From assembly GCA_011525785.1 (NCBI GenBank), contig WYBT01000026.1, positions 310,001 through 374,000 on the forward strand: a DNA stretch of 64,000 bases, written 5' to 3'. Both the position numbers and the translations under genes were made by a program. Positions within the stretch are counted from its first letter, which is position 1, and each line of letters starts with the position of its first letter. The stretch is from Planctomycetaceae bacterium (GTDB lineage: Bacteria > Planctomycetota > UBA1135 > GCA-002686595). This document shows positions 10,301 through 18,118 of this stretch, piece by piece. The notes under the pieces are model-generated. The model saw nothing but the letters and a program-made list of their open reading frames with translations, was not told where the DNA came from and did no database searches.

Positions 10301-10585
10301 CGACATGCCGCCGCGCCCGAGCTCGGCCAGCGGTTGGAAGCGGCCGGCGATGAGCTGCAGCGGGCTGGGCGAAGCCCCGCCGGCCTGACCGAGCGCGCGC
10401 AGCGTTGAACTCAGTGCGCTCAGCTCGGAGAAGCGCGCGCGCAACTGCGTCGCGAGCTGCGGAGCTTGCGCGCAGAGGCGCTCGAGCGCGGCAACCGGCG
10501 CCTCGTTTTCGTCCGAGAGCGCGTCGAGCAGCAACTCCTCCGCGGCCTCGAGCGGCTCGTCTGAGGGTTGCGAAGGCGGCTGCAT
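7322..10585 (-). CDS. Membrane Ser/Thr protein kinase with C-terminal WD40 propeller
   Basis: 1087 residues from the ATG at 10585. The frame opens further upstream, but this start leaves a 74-base divergent region to the sigma-factor gene and matches the N-terminus of the kinase at 2107 (AEELLLDAL). Kinase motifs: GRGGMSIVF, VALK (Lys112), HRDLKPAN (Asp218), DWG (Asp236), GTPSYMPPEQ. The activation segment again has a long insert with VVTDRD. A membrane helix lies near 416-438 and a helical linker runs to about 500. A WD40 region (about 505-1087) follows, with units such as VTALAFSPDE-like and LVFSADGRWLAAS. If the helix spans the membrane, the propeller is extracytoplasmic. The gene is divergent from an ECF sigma factor, suggesting a functional link. 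Confidence 0.9.
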   Translation of the reverse strand: MQPPSQPSDEPLEAAEELLLDALSDENEAPVAALERLCAQAPQLATQLRARFSELSALSSTLRALGQAGGASPSPLQLIAGRFQPLAELGRGGMSIVFLAWDQKLRRKVALKCARAPDQVRRSSATQLERRRARLGNEAQVLAQLDHPGVVPVYDVVRDEAGEVYVAMLRVRGVDLREVYRRCWRGEREWSLARVVGVLQRVCEAIAFAHERGVLHRDLKPANVMVGSFGEAYVMDWGLARTGELAGGTRATEARRAGDESSQSVVVTDRDAADSGSSPLFTQEGDIVGTPSYMPPEQTGESLALDGRADVYAIGAMLYELLAHVPPYQSRTESSTPARLIEALRQGPPQPLAQQVPQAPVELIAIVERAMAREREHRYASVRELGEELRAFLEGRVVRAHRTGAWAELRKWVSRNRLAAAGVGLSVAAVLIASSLQFVHRRQLIAVNQQLERRDYQNSVALAAAALRNGEVREARRLLERARPEQRGWEWRYLFAELETSSFDLSGHDLRVCALDIATDGKRLVAGDRLGNLSVWELEQRRRVAHRQVTSDRMTALAFSPDERSVFAASARGELEQFDLERLELVRPAPTPFAALARGGGTDLLMQPDGELLVGALSNSVFGWRPGQENSARRFDEPLARMTFLTSQPASGLVAAGAEIGQAAVWDARVGRRVTNVGRSNSRIDGVALTADGRGLITGDWHGQLELWNVEDSELQRAIDRLPRAIYRMRMSPENDVLAVASGCSVHLYDTSTWEALGQLNGNQSTIANLVFSADGRWLAASDLGGSVHVWDQTARLRRLRSRAAEPLRDAIIDANSQRLVTVGDWGVVQVWDLATQAPLARFRIEATMRDVALAYGGGWLVTTDNSGVARVHDLENGELITTRSAPKVQYRQAEVLRSERALIAAHGDGRVERFEFDAPAPTWSTAPLGGESLTRMQLSADGRVLVLCGEGGQLATVDAHSGAEQRWQPFSERIAWAHPDSDGGSIVLRLHSGEIARFDVARGELVWVAPFAETGDCAWSHDGERVFATGNSGDLVVLDASSGEVLATLPGARVADKRVLASPDGGAVATVGIDNRVRIWRAPAPE

Positions 10586-10659
10586 GTGCGGAGCTTCAAC
10601 CGGCGCGCGTGGCAAGCGGGCGTCGGCGCTGGGGATGCGGCTTCGTAGGATAGCGGTGC

Positions 10660-11247
10660 GTGAATGACTCGGGCCTGTCCGCTGCCTTCGACGACCTCGA
10701 AGACCTCGTACGCCGAGCGCGCGGCGGAGATCCGGCGGCGAGCGGCGCACTGATCGAGCGCGTGCGAACTCCGCTGCTCGCGCGCATCCGCCTGCTGATG
10801 GGCGACGAGGCGCGCCGCGTGGCCGAGTCCTCCGACTTCCTGCAGGAGACCTTCGCCGCTGCGTTGCCGGCGCTCGAGCGCGTGGAATTCCGCGGCCCGG
10901 CGCAGTTCCTCAACTGGCTCACGACCGTCGCACGCAACCGCATCCGCCAGGACGTGCGCAAGCGGCGCGAGCAAGCGCTGTCGAGCCTCTCGAGCTCGCT
11001 CTCCGGGCAGCCGCAGCACGATTCGGACAGCAAAGCGTGGTTCGACGAGCTCTTGCGGCTGGCCCAGGCGCTGGAGGCCCTGCCCGAGGACGAGCGCAAG
11101 GCGATCGAGCTCCACGACCTGCAGGGACAGCCGATCGCGACGGTCGCGGAGCTCCTGGGCTGCAGCGAGCGCCACGCGCGGCGCATTCACGCCGGTGCGC
11201 TGCTGCACATGGCGCGCGCGATGCGGCGCGACAGTCCCGGGGCCTGA
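10660..11247 (+). CDS. ECF-type RNA polymerase sigma factor
   Basis: 195 residues from a GTG start; a second in-frame start codon is not needed. Region 2 is read around residues 25-90 (LLARIRLLMGDEA, SSDFLQETFAAA, FLNWLTTVARNRIRQD). Region 4 is near 135-190 (LPEDERKAIELHDL, TVAELLGCSERHARRIHAGA). There is no region 1 or 3, as expected for extracytoplasmic-function sigma factors. The gene is divergently transcribed from the WD40 kinase, with 74 bases between starts, and no anti-sigma gene is adjacent. Linkage of such sigma factors to Ser/Thr kinases is known in planctomycetes, so control by phosphorylation is a reasonable inference. Confidence 0.88.
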   Translation: MNDSGLSAAFDDLEDLVRRARGGDPAASGALIERVRTPLLARIRLLMGDEARRVAESSDFLQETFAAALPALERVEFRGPAQFLNWLTTVARNRIRQDVRKRREQALSSLSSSLSGQPQHDSDSKAWFDELLRLAQALEALPEDERKAIELHDLQGQPIATVAELLGCSERHARRIHAGALLHMARAMRRDSPGA

Positions 11248-11427
11248 TCGACGCGGCGCGAGAGCCGCTTTCGTGGGGCCGATGGCCTGAGCGCGGGGCC
11301 TGCGTGCTTCGCGTCCTGCGGCGTGCGAAGTGCGTTGTCGCGCGAGCTGCGGGCCGGCGTGCGCGCTCTCCGCGGACGCGAAGCCACTGGCGCGCGGCGA
11401 GGCGCACGTCGCTCGGAGTTCGAACGT

Positions 11428-13176
11428 CTACGCGAGCGCCGGCGGTGCGCCCACGGCGAAGTCGTGCAGCACCAGCTCGAGGTTGCGCTCGCCGCGGAAG
11501 GTGTTCCAGCGCGGCGTGTAGACCAGGTGCAGCGGCGCGCCCATGGCGAGTTCGCCGGCGCGCGCGCCCATGCCGAAGGCCATGGCCTTGAGCACGCGCT
11601 CGCCGTGGCGCACGCGCAGCATCAAGTGCGAGCGATCGGCGCCGAGCAGGCGCGCGGGCTCGGCGAGGCGCGCGTCGAGTGAGCACACGACGGGCTTCTC
11701 GTTTTGTGCGCCGAAGGGTTCGAGGCGGTCGAGGTAGGCCATCAGCTCGGGCCCCATGTGCGCGAGCGGCATGCGGCCGTCGATCCACAGCGCGCCGCTG
11801 GCGGCCGGGCGCTGCGCGAGGAGCTCGTTCGCTCGCGAGCACACGGCCTTGCGCAGCGCGTCGATGCGCGAGGCGTGCACCTCGCAGCCCGCGGCCTGTG
11901 CATGTCCGCCGTAGCGTTCGAACAGCGCGCTCGCGCCGTGCAGCGCTTCGAGCACGTCGAAACCCTCGACCGAGCGCGCGCTGCCGCGCCCGCGCTCGCC
12001 TTCCAGGCCGATCACCAGCGCCGGACGTCGATAGCGATTGACGACGCGCGAGGCGACGATCCCGACCACGCCCGGGTGCCAGTCGGCGCCGGCCAGCACG
12101 AGCACGGGATGCTCGCGCGGATCCTCGAAACGGCGCGCCTGCTCGAGCGCCTGCGCCGTGATCTGCGCTTCGATGCGGCGGCGCTCCTCGTTGAGCGCGT
12201 CGAGCTCACCGGCCAGCGCGCGCGCACGCTCGACGTCTTCGCTGAGCAGCATCTCGACCGCGAGCGCGGCGCTCGCCAGGCGTCCCGCTGCGTTGAGCCG
12301 CGGTCCGAGCTTGAAGCCCACGTCCTCGGCGTTGAGCGCCTCGCGCCCCAGGCCGCTCGCTTCGAGCAACGCGCGCAGGCCCACGTTGCGCGTCGCCTCG
12401 AGCGCCGCGAGTCCGCGCCGCGCGAGCACGCGGTTCTCGCCGACCAGCGGCACCACGTCGCACACCGTGGCGATCGCGACGTAGCTCATGGCGTCGGCCA
12501 GGAACGTGCGCAGGTCCTCGCGCACACGCCGCGCGCCGCTGATGCGCTGCGCGATGCCCCAGGCGAGCTTGAACGCGACTCCGGCGCCGCACAGCTCGCG
12601 GAACGGATAGTTCGAGTCCTCGAGCTTGGGATTGACGATCGCGACCGCGTCGGGGAGCGCGCCGCGCGGCGGCTCGTGGTGGTCGGTGACGATCGTGTCG
12701 ACGCCCGCCGCGCGCAGCGCTGCGATCGTGTCGCGCGCGCTGGTGCCGTTGTCGACGCTGATCACGAGCGTCGCGCCGGTCTCCTTCGCGCGGGCGAGCG
12801 AGTGCGCGCCGAACGAGTAGCCGTCGGTCAGGCGGTGGGGGATGTGCCACTGCGCGCGCGCGCCGATCAGCGCGAACAGGCGCATCAAGAGCACCGTGCC
12901 CGTCACGCCGTCGACGTCGTAGTCGCCGTGCACCAGGATCGTCTCGCCGCGCTCGAGCGCCGTCGCGATGCGCGCCGAAGCGGCCTCGACGCCGGGCAGC
13001 GTGGCCGGGTCGTGCAGCGAGTGCAGGCTGGCCTCGAGGTGCCGCGTGGTGGCGTCGCCGGGCGCGTGGCCGCGAGCGGAGAGGAAGCGGGCGACGAGTT
13101 CGGGCACGCCGTGGCGGCGCTGGTGCTCGCGCACCAGGGTCTCGTCGAGCTCGCGCACGCGCCATCGCAGGTCCAT
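11428..13176 (-). CDS. recJ: Single-stranded-DNA exonuclease RecJ
   Basis: 582 residues, close to the usual RecJ length (E. coli 577). The ATG at 13176 starts MDLRWRV, a typical RecJ beginning, and leaves 43 bases to the divergent selA start. The frame is open further upstream but would run into selA. DHH phosphoesterase motifs are clear: HGDYDVDGVTGT, PHRLTDGYSFG, ISVDNGT and VTDHHEPP. RecJ degrades single-stranded DNA 5' to 3' using Mn/Mg, acting in recombination repair and mismatch repair in the cytoplasm. The C-terminal DHHA1 part has GGHAQAAG. All key residues are present. Confidence 0.95.
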   Translation of the reverse strand: MDLRWRVRELDETLVREHQRRHGVPELVARFLSARGHAPGDATTRHLEASLHSLHDPATLPGVEAASARIATALERGETILVHGDYDVDGVTGTVLLMRLFALIGARAQWHIPHRLTDGYSFGAHSLARAKETGATLVISVDNGTSARDTIAALRAAGVDTIVTDHHEPPRGALPDAVAIVNPKLEDSNYPFRELCGAGVAFKLAWGIAQRISGARRVREDLRTFLADAMSYVAIATVCDVVPLVGENRVLARRGLAALEATRNVGLRALLEASGLGREALNAEDVGFKLGPRLNAAGRLASAALAVEMLLSEDVERARALAGELDALNEERRRIEAQITAQALEQARRFEDPREHPVLVLAGADWHPGVVGIVASRVVNRYRRPALVIGLEGERGRGSARSVEGFDVLEALHGASALFERYGGHAQAAGCEVHASRIDALRKAVCSRANELLAQRPAASGALWIDGRMPLAHMGPELMAYLDRLEPFGAQNEKPVVCSLDARLAEPARLLGADRSHLMLRVRHGERVLKAMAFGMGARAGELAMGAPLHLVYTPRWNTFRGERNLELVLHDFAVGAPPALA

Positions 13177-13219
13177 CGCGGCGGGAGTATACGTGCGCAG
13201 GCTGCGTACACTTGGACCC

Positions 13220-14644
13220 ATGCGCTCGAGTGATCCGGCCCAAGCGTTCCGATTGCTGCCCTCGGTGGAAGAAGCGCTGAACGATCCGGCGCTGCGCGTC
13301 GATTCGGCCGCCGAGCGCGCGTTGACGCTGGAACTGGTGCGCGAGGTGCTCGAGCTGTGGCGCGCGCAGATCAAGTCGGGCGCGCTCGACGCAGTGCGCC
13401 TGGAGGCCGAACTCGCCGCCGGCGGCCTCGCGCGTGCGGTGCGCGAGCGCAGGGAGCGCGAGCAGCGCGCGGGAGTCGTGCGCGCGGTCAACGCCACCGG
13501 CGTAGTGATGCACACGGGGCTGGGACGCGCGCCGCTGCACCCCGAGGTCGCGCGTGCGATGGCCGACGCAGCCGGCTACTGCGTGCTCGAAGTCGACCGC
13601 GAGAGCGGCGAGCGCAACGAGCGCGACGCGCGGCTGTCGGCGCTGCTGCGGCGGCTGACGGGCGCGGAGGCGGCCATCGCCGTCAACAACAACGCCGCGG
13701 CGGTGTACCTGCTGCTCAACGCCTGTCTGCAGCGCGGAGTGCGCGACGAAGTGGTCGTGAGCCGCGGCGAGCTGGTCGAGATCGGCGGCTCGTTCCGCGT
13801 GCCGGACGTGATGGAGCGCGCGGGCGTGGTGCTGCGCGAGGTCGGCACGACCAACCGCACGCGCATCGGCGACTACGCGGCCGCGATCGGCGAGCGCACG
13901 GCGCTGCTGATGAAGATCCACACCTCGAACTACCGCGTGCAGGGCTTCACCGAAGAGGTCGAGCCGCAGGAGCTGGCCGAGCTGGGCCGCGCGCGCAAGG
14001 TCCTGACCGCCTTCGACCTGGGCTCGGGCCTGCTCGACCTCGACGGGCTCGCGCCGCTGCCGACGGCGATGCACGACGAGCCGCGGCTGCGCGCCGCGGT
14101 CGCGAGCGGCGTGGACGTCGTGACGTTCTCCGGCGACAAGCTGCTCGGCGCGCCGCAGGCCGGTCTGCTCGTCGGCAAGCGCGCGGCCATCGCAGCGCTG
14201 CGCAAGAACCCGGTCTACCGCGCGCTTCGGCTAGACAAGGTGGCGCTGGCCGGGCTCGAAGCGACGCTCGCGCTGTACCTCGCCGGCCGCGGCGACGACG
14301 TGCCGGCGCGCGCGCTGCTGCGACTGACGGCCGACGAGCTGCGCCCGCGCGCCGAGGCCCTCGCGCGCGAGCTGTCCGCGCTCGACGGCCTTGCGGTCGA
14401 GGTCGTGGCCGGCGAGTCGCAGCCCGGCAGCGGCAGTGCGCCCGGCGTGTTCCTGCCGACCTTCGTGGTGCGCGTGACACACCGGGCCTGGAGCGCGAGC
14501 GCGCTGGCGAGTGCGTTGCGCCGTGCGACGCCGCCGGTCTTCACGCGCATCCAGGACCAAGCCGTGCTGCTGGACCCGCGCACGCTGCTCGCCGGCGACG
14601 ACGTGCGCGTGGTCGCGGCCTTCCGAACGCTCGCCCGCGGGTAG
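13220..14644 (+). CDS. selA: L-seryl-tRNA(Sec) selenium transferase SelA
   Basis: 474 residues, near the family norm. SelA uses pyridoxal phosphate and selenophosphate to convert seryl-tRNA(Sec) to selenocysteinyl-tRNA(Sec). Visible motifs: N-terminal RLLPSVEEAL, NATGVVMHTGLGRAPL, AVNNNAAAVYL, SRGELVEIGGSFRVPDVM, EVGTTNRT and the PLP-lysine motif SGDKLLGAPQAG (Lys307). It is divergent from recJ and separated from selD (20.8 kb) and tRNA-Sec (25.9 kb) by unrelated genes. No selB was recognised in the window, so the elongation factor must be encoded elsewhere if the pathway works. Confidence 0.97.
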   Translation: MRSSDPAQAFRLLPSVEEALNDPALRVDSAAERALTLELVREVLELWRAQIKSGALDAVRLEAELAAGGLARAVRERREREQRAGVVRAVNATGVVMHTGLGRAPLHPEVARAMADAAGYCVLEVDRESGERNERDARLSALLRRLTGAEAAIAVNNNAAAVYLLLNACLQRGVRDEVVVSRGELVEIGGSFRVPDVMERAGVVLREVGTTNRTRIGDYAAAIGERTALLMKIHTSNYRVQGFTEEVEPQELAELGRARKVLTAFDLGSGLLDLDGLAPLPTAMHDEPRLRAAVASGVDVVTFSGDKLLGAPQAGLLVGKRAAIAALRKNPVYRALRLDKVALAGLEATLALYLAGRGDDVPARALLRLTADELRPRAEALARELSALDGLAVEVVAGESQPGSGSAPGVFLPTFVVRVTHRAWSASALASALRRATPPVFTRIQDQAVLLDPRTLLAGDDVRVVAAFRTLARG

Positions 14645-14727
14645 AGCGCGGTTCGCCGCCGGCGCGAATTCTCCGAACTCGCGCGAAGGATCGCGCCCTG
14701 TGGCGGCACCCACAGCTCACTCCAGCC

Positions 14728-15669
14728 GTGATCGAGATCGAGAACCTCACCAAGCGCTACGGCGCCGCACTGGCCGTCGAAGGCCTCGACCTCGTGGCGC
14801 GGCCGGGCGAGATCACCGGTCTGCTCGGGCCCAACGGAGCGGGCAAGTCGACCACCATCGGCTGCCTGAGCGGCCTGCGCGAGCCCACCAGCGGACGCGT
14901 GCGCGTGCTGGGCCACGACGTGGTGCGCGACAAGCGCGCGGCGCTGGCGCAGCTGGGGCTCGTGCCGCAGGAACTCGCGCTCTACGAAGACCTCAGCGCG
15001 CGCGAGAACCTCGAGTACTGGGGCGCGGCCTTCGGGTTGCGCGGCGCCGTGCTGCGCAACCGGGTCGAGGACGTGCTCGAGCAGATCGGACTCGGCGAGC
15101 GCGCCGACGAGCGCGTGTCGCGCTTCAGCGGCGGCATGCAGCGCCGGCTCAACTTCGGCTGCGCGCTGGTGCACTCGCCGCGCGTGCTCCTGCTCGACGA
15201 GCCGACCGTCGGCGTCGATCCCCAGTCGCGCGTCAAGCTGCTCGAACTCGTGCGCGCCCAGGCGCGCGGGGGTGCGACGGTGCTCTACACCACGCACCAC
15301 ATGCAGGAGGCCGAGGAGCTGTGCGATCGCCTCGCGATCGTCGACCACGGCAAGCTGATCGCGAGCGGTAGCCTGCGCGAGCTCCACGCGCGCCTGGGCG
15401 GCCGGGACCTGGTGCAACTGGGCGGCTCGTTCGCGCCCGCGTCGGTGCGAGTCGCGCTCGAGAGCGCGCGCGAGGCGCTGGGCGAGTTCGAACTCGTCTC
15501 GCTCGACGAGCGCACCGTGCAGATCTCGCTGCGCGAGGGCTCGCGCCGGCTGGCGCCGCTGCTCGACGCAGTGCGCAGCGCGGGCGGCGAAGTGCGTGAG
15601 ACGACGCTGCGCCAGCCCAGCTTGGAGAGCTTGTTCATCGCACTGACGGGCAAGGAACTGCGTGAGTAG
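14728..15669 (+). CDS. ABC exporter ATP-binding subunit
   Basis: 313 residues from a GTG start that places IEIENLTKRYG at the N-terminus, as in this family. Walker A is GPNGAGKST (about 34-42), the signature is FSGGMQRR, Walker B is VLLLDEPTVGVDPQ, and the switch His is in TTHHMQEAEE. It is of the DrrA/CcmA/NatA type that pairs with ABC-2 permeases. The last 70 residues form the usual C-terminal regulatory segment. The stop overlaps the next gene by 8 bases, so this and the next two genes form one operon. The substrate is unknown; drug, polysaccharide or lipid export are all possible. Confidence 0.93.
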   Translation: MIEIENLTKRYGAALAVEGLDLVARPGEITGLLGPNGAGKSTTIGCLSGLREPTSGRVRVLGHDVVRDKRAALAQLGLVPQELALYEDLSARENLEYWGAAFGLRGAVLRNRVEDVLEQIGLGERADERVSRFSGGMQRRLNFGCALVHSPRVLLLDEPTVGVDPQSRVKLLELVRAQARGGATVLYTTHHMQEAEELCDRLAIVDHGKLIASGSLRELHARLGGRDLVQLGGSFAPASVRVALESAREALGEFELVSLDERTVQISLREGSRRLAPLLDAVRSAGGEVRETTLRQPSLESLFIALTGKELRE

Positions 15670-16924
15670 CGCGCGCGAACTGCTGCAGGCGACGCTGGCT
15701 GCGGCGCGCCGCGACTGGCGTCGGCGCTGGCGCGATCCGCTCGCGCTCGCGCTGTGGCTGGGGATCCCGCTCGTCATCGGCGGGCTGATCGTGCTCGCCA
15801 TGGGCGGCCGCACGGGCTCGCAGCCCAAGGCGCGGGTGCTGGTCGTGCTCCACGACGACGGACTGCTCGGCAAGCTCCTGTTGCAAGCGCTCTCGAGCGA
15901 ACGAGCTGGCGTGATCGCCGCCGAGCGCGTCGAAGAGGCCGAGGGCCGCGAGCTGCTCGAACGCGGCGAAGCGAGCGCGCTGCTGGTCGTGCCGCAGGGC
16001 TTCACCAACGCGGTGTGGAGCGAGTGGCCGATCACGCTCGAGCTCGTCACCAATCCCTCGCAGCGCATCTTGCCCGGCATCGTGTCGGAGAGCCTGGCGC
16101 TGCTGAGCGAGACGGTCTTCTACGCGCATCGCGTCCTCGGCGCCGACCTGCGCGCCGTGCTCGACGCCTCGGTCGGGCGCGACGAACTCGAGATCGCGCG
16201 CGCGGCGGTGGGCATGAGCCGCGGTCTCGAGCGGGTGGCGGGCTACGCGTTTCCGCCCGCGATCGAAGTGCGCACCCAGGTGCGCGCTGCGGAAGGCGCC
16301 GAGCTACCGGCCAAGCGCAGTCCCGCTGCGTACTTCCTGCCGGCGATGTTGATGATGGCGCTCTTGTTCATGGCCGAGGGCCTGGCCGACGACGTGTGGC
16401 GCGAGAAGCACAGCGGCGCGCTGCGGCGCATCCTGTCGAGCCCGAGCGGCGCGTGGACCTCGCTGGTGGGCAAGCAGCTGGCGGGCTGGGCGCTCATGGC
16501 GGCCGTGGCGCTCGCGGTGTGTTCCATCGGCGCGCTGATGTTCGAACTCGCGCCCTGGCGCGCGCTGCTCGCCGCGCTGTGGAGTTCGCTCGCCGGAGCG
16601 GTGTTCCTGGCGCTGCTCACGCTGCTCAAGTTGTTTGCCAGCTCGCAGCGCGCCGCCGGTGTCCTCGGCAACCTGGTGCTGTTCCCGGTCTTGATGCTCG
16701 GCGGCAGCTTCGTGCCCTTCGAGATGATGCCGCGCTGGCTGGTGGAAATCGGACGCTTCACTCCCAACGGCGCCGCCGTGGAACTGCTCGACGAGCTGCT
16801 GTTCGGAGCGCCGCAGGCCTCGTCGCTGGCGCTGGGCGCGGCCGCCGCGCTCTCGATCGGCGCGCTGCTCGTGGCGCTCGCCGCGCGGCGATTCGCCGGC
16901 GCATTCGCACGGAGTGAAGCGTGA
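15662..16924 (+). CDS. ABC-2 type permease subunit
   Basis: 420 residues, GTG start overlapping the ATPase gene by 8 bases. An N-terminal helix (LALWLGIPLVIGGLIVLAM) is followed by a roughly 180-residue extracytoplasmic loop. A cluster of five membrane helices follows in the C-terminal half, beginning AAYFLPAMLMMALLFMAEG. LADDVWREKHSGALRRIL is the conserved cytoplasmic coupling segment of ABC2_membrane_3 proteins. It pairs with the downstream permease to make the membrane channel of the exporter. Confidence 0.88.
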   Translation: MSSARELLQATLAAARRDWRRRWRDPLALALWLGIPLVIGGLIVLAMGGRTGSQPKARVLVVLHDDGLLGKLLLQALSSERAGVIAAERVEEAEGRELLERGEASALLVVPQGFTNAVWSEWPITLELVTNPSQRILPGIVSESLALLSETVFYAHRVLGADLRAVLDASVGRDELEIARAAVGMSRGLERVAGYAFPPAIEVRTQVRAAEGAELPAKRSPAAYFLPAMLMMALLFMAEGLADDVWREKHSGALRRILSSPSGAWTSLVGKQLAGWALMAAVALAVCSIGALMFELAPWRALLAALWSSLAGAVFLALLTLLKLFASSQRAAGVLGNLVLFPVLMLGGSFVPFEMMPRWLVEIGRFTPNGAAVELLDELLFGAPQASSLALGAAAALSIGALLVALAARRFAGAFARSEA

Positions 16925-18096
16925 GTCTGCGCGCATCGACAGCGATGCTGTTCATCGCCCGCAGCGACCTGCGGCGGGCGTTGCGCCAGCGCGAAACGTG
17001 GCTGTGGACGTTCCTCATGCCGCTGGTGTTCTTCTACTTCTTCACGCTGCTGCAGTCGGGCTCGAGCGGCTCTTCGCGTGGCTCGACCGGCGGCAAGCCC
17101 GAGCCGCTGACGCTGGTCTCGCCGCACGACGGAGTGCTGGTCGACGAGCTGGAGCGGCGCCTGGGCGAGGTCGGCTTCGAAGTCAAGCGCGTCGCTGTGC
17201 TCGATCCGCTCGCGGCCCCGCCGGCGCGGCTGGTCGAGCTGCGGGCGAACTTCTCACGCGACGTGCTCGAGGGCGTGGGCTCGACGGTCGACTTCACGCG
17301 CGAGGGCGGCGGCAACGCCTACGAGTTCGAGCGCTTCCGCGTGACGCGCGCGAGCCTGGGCGTGCTGGCCGACACCATCGCCCTGGCCGCCGCGGGAGAT
17401 GGCTTCGAGCCCGTGAACTTCGCGCAGTTGCGCGCCCAGCCGCGCACGCTCCAGATCGAGTCACGCCCGGCGGGCAAGCGCGGGACGATCCCCTCGGGCA
17501 GCGAGCAATCGATCCCGGGCACGATGGTGATGTTCACGATGATCCTGCTGCTCATGTCGAGCGGTATGGCGATCGTCGTCGAGCGACGCCAGGGCCTGCT
17601 GCGGAGGCTCGCTGCCACTCCGATCTCGCGCGCGCAGCTGGCGCTCGGCCGCTGGCTGTCGATCTTCGGACTGGGCGCGCTGCAGCTCGGCTACGCGCTC
17701 GTCGTCGGCGCGCTGGGCTTCGGAGTGCGCTGGGGCCCCGACCCCGCCGCATTGCTGGCGGTGCTGGCCGTGCTCGGCGCGTGGGCCGCCTTCAACGCCT
17801 CGCTCGCACTCGCGCTGGCGAGCGCCGTGCGCACCGAAGGCCAGGTCGTCGGCGTCAGCGTGCTCAGCGCCAACATCCTGGCTGCGCTCGGCGGCTGCTG
17901 GTGGCCGATCGAAGTCGCGCCGCGCTGGATGCAGGAGCTCGCGAGCTGGCTGCCCACGGGCTGGGTGATGAACGCCCTGCACCGGCTGATGGTGTTCCAC
18001 AGCGGGCCGTCAGCGTCGGCGCTGCCGCTGTTGTGGCTCGCCTGCGGCGCGCTCGCTCTGGGCTGGCTCGGCGCGCGGCGCTTTCGCTACGAGTGA
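16921..18096 (+). CDS. ABC-2 type permease subunit
   Basis: 391 residues, GTG start overlapping the previous stop by 4 bases. It has the same architecture as its neighbour: an N-terminal helix (TWLWTFLMPLVFFYFFTLL), a long extracytoplasmic loop, then five helices starting IPGTMVMFTMILLLMSSG. The coupling segment is IVVERRQGLLRRLAATPISR. The two permeases are divergent enough to be a heterodimer rather than a recent duplication. It is the last gene of the operon; the next gene is convergent, with only 22 bases between stops. Confidence 0.88.
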   Translation: MSLRASTAMLFIARSDLRRALRQRETWLWTFLMPLVFFYFFTLLQSGSSGSSRGSTGGKPEPLTLVSPHDGVLVDELERRLGEVGFEVKRVAVLDPLAAPPARLVELRANFSRDVLEGVGSTVDFTREGGGNAYEFERFRVTRASLGVLADTIALAAAGDGFEPVNFAQLRAQPRTLQIESRPAGKRGTIPSGSEQSIPGTMVMFTMILLLMSSGMAIVVERRQGLLRRLAATPISRAQLALGRWLSIFGLGALQLGYALVVGALGFGVRWGPDPAALLAVLAVLGAWAAFNASLALALASAVRTEGQVVGVSVLSANILAALGGCWWPIEVAPRWMQELASWLPTGWVMNALHRLMVFHSGPSASALPLLWLACGALALGWLGARRFRYE

Positions 18097-18118
18097 CGCG
18101 CTCGCGCGCGCAGCTCGA

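Noticed and set aside
7520..10408. A 962-codon open frame on the plus strand opposite the WD40 kinase
   Set aside because: It is the antisense of a clear kinase gene; its His/Arg/Glu-rich translation has no family motifs. High GC removes stops from the antisense frame.
11248..11427. Possible terminator between the sigma factor and recJ
   Set aside because: A CTTCGC/GCGAAG pairing exists, but with a 12-base loop and no T-run it is not distinguishable from chance at this GC content.
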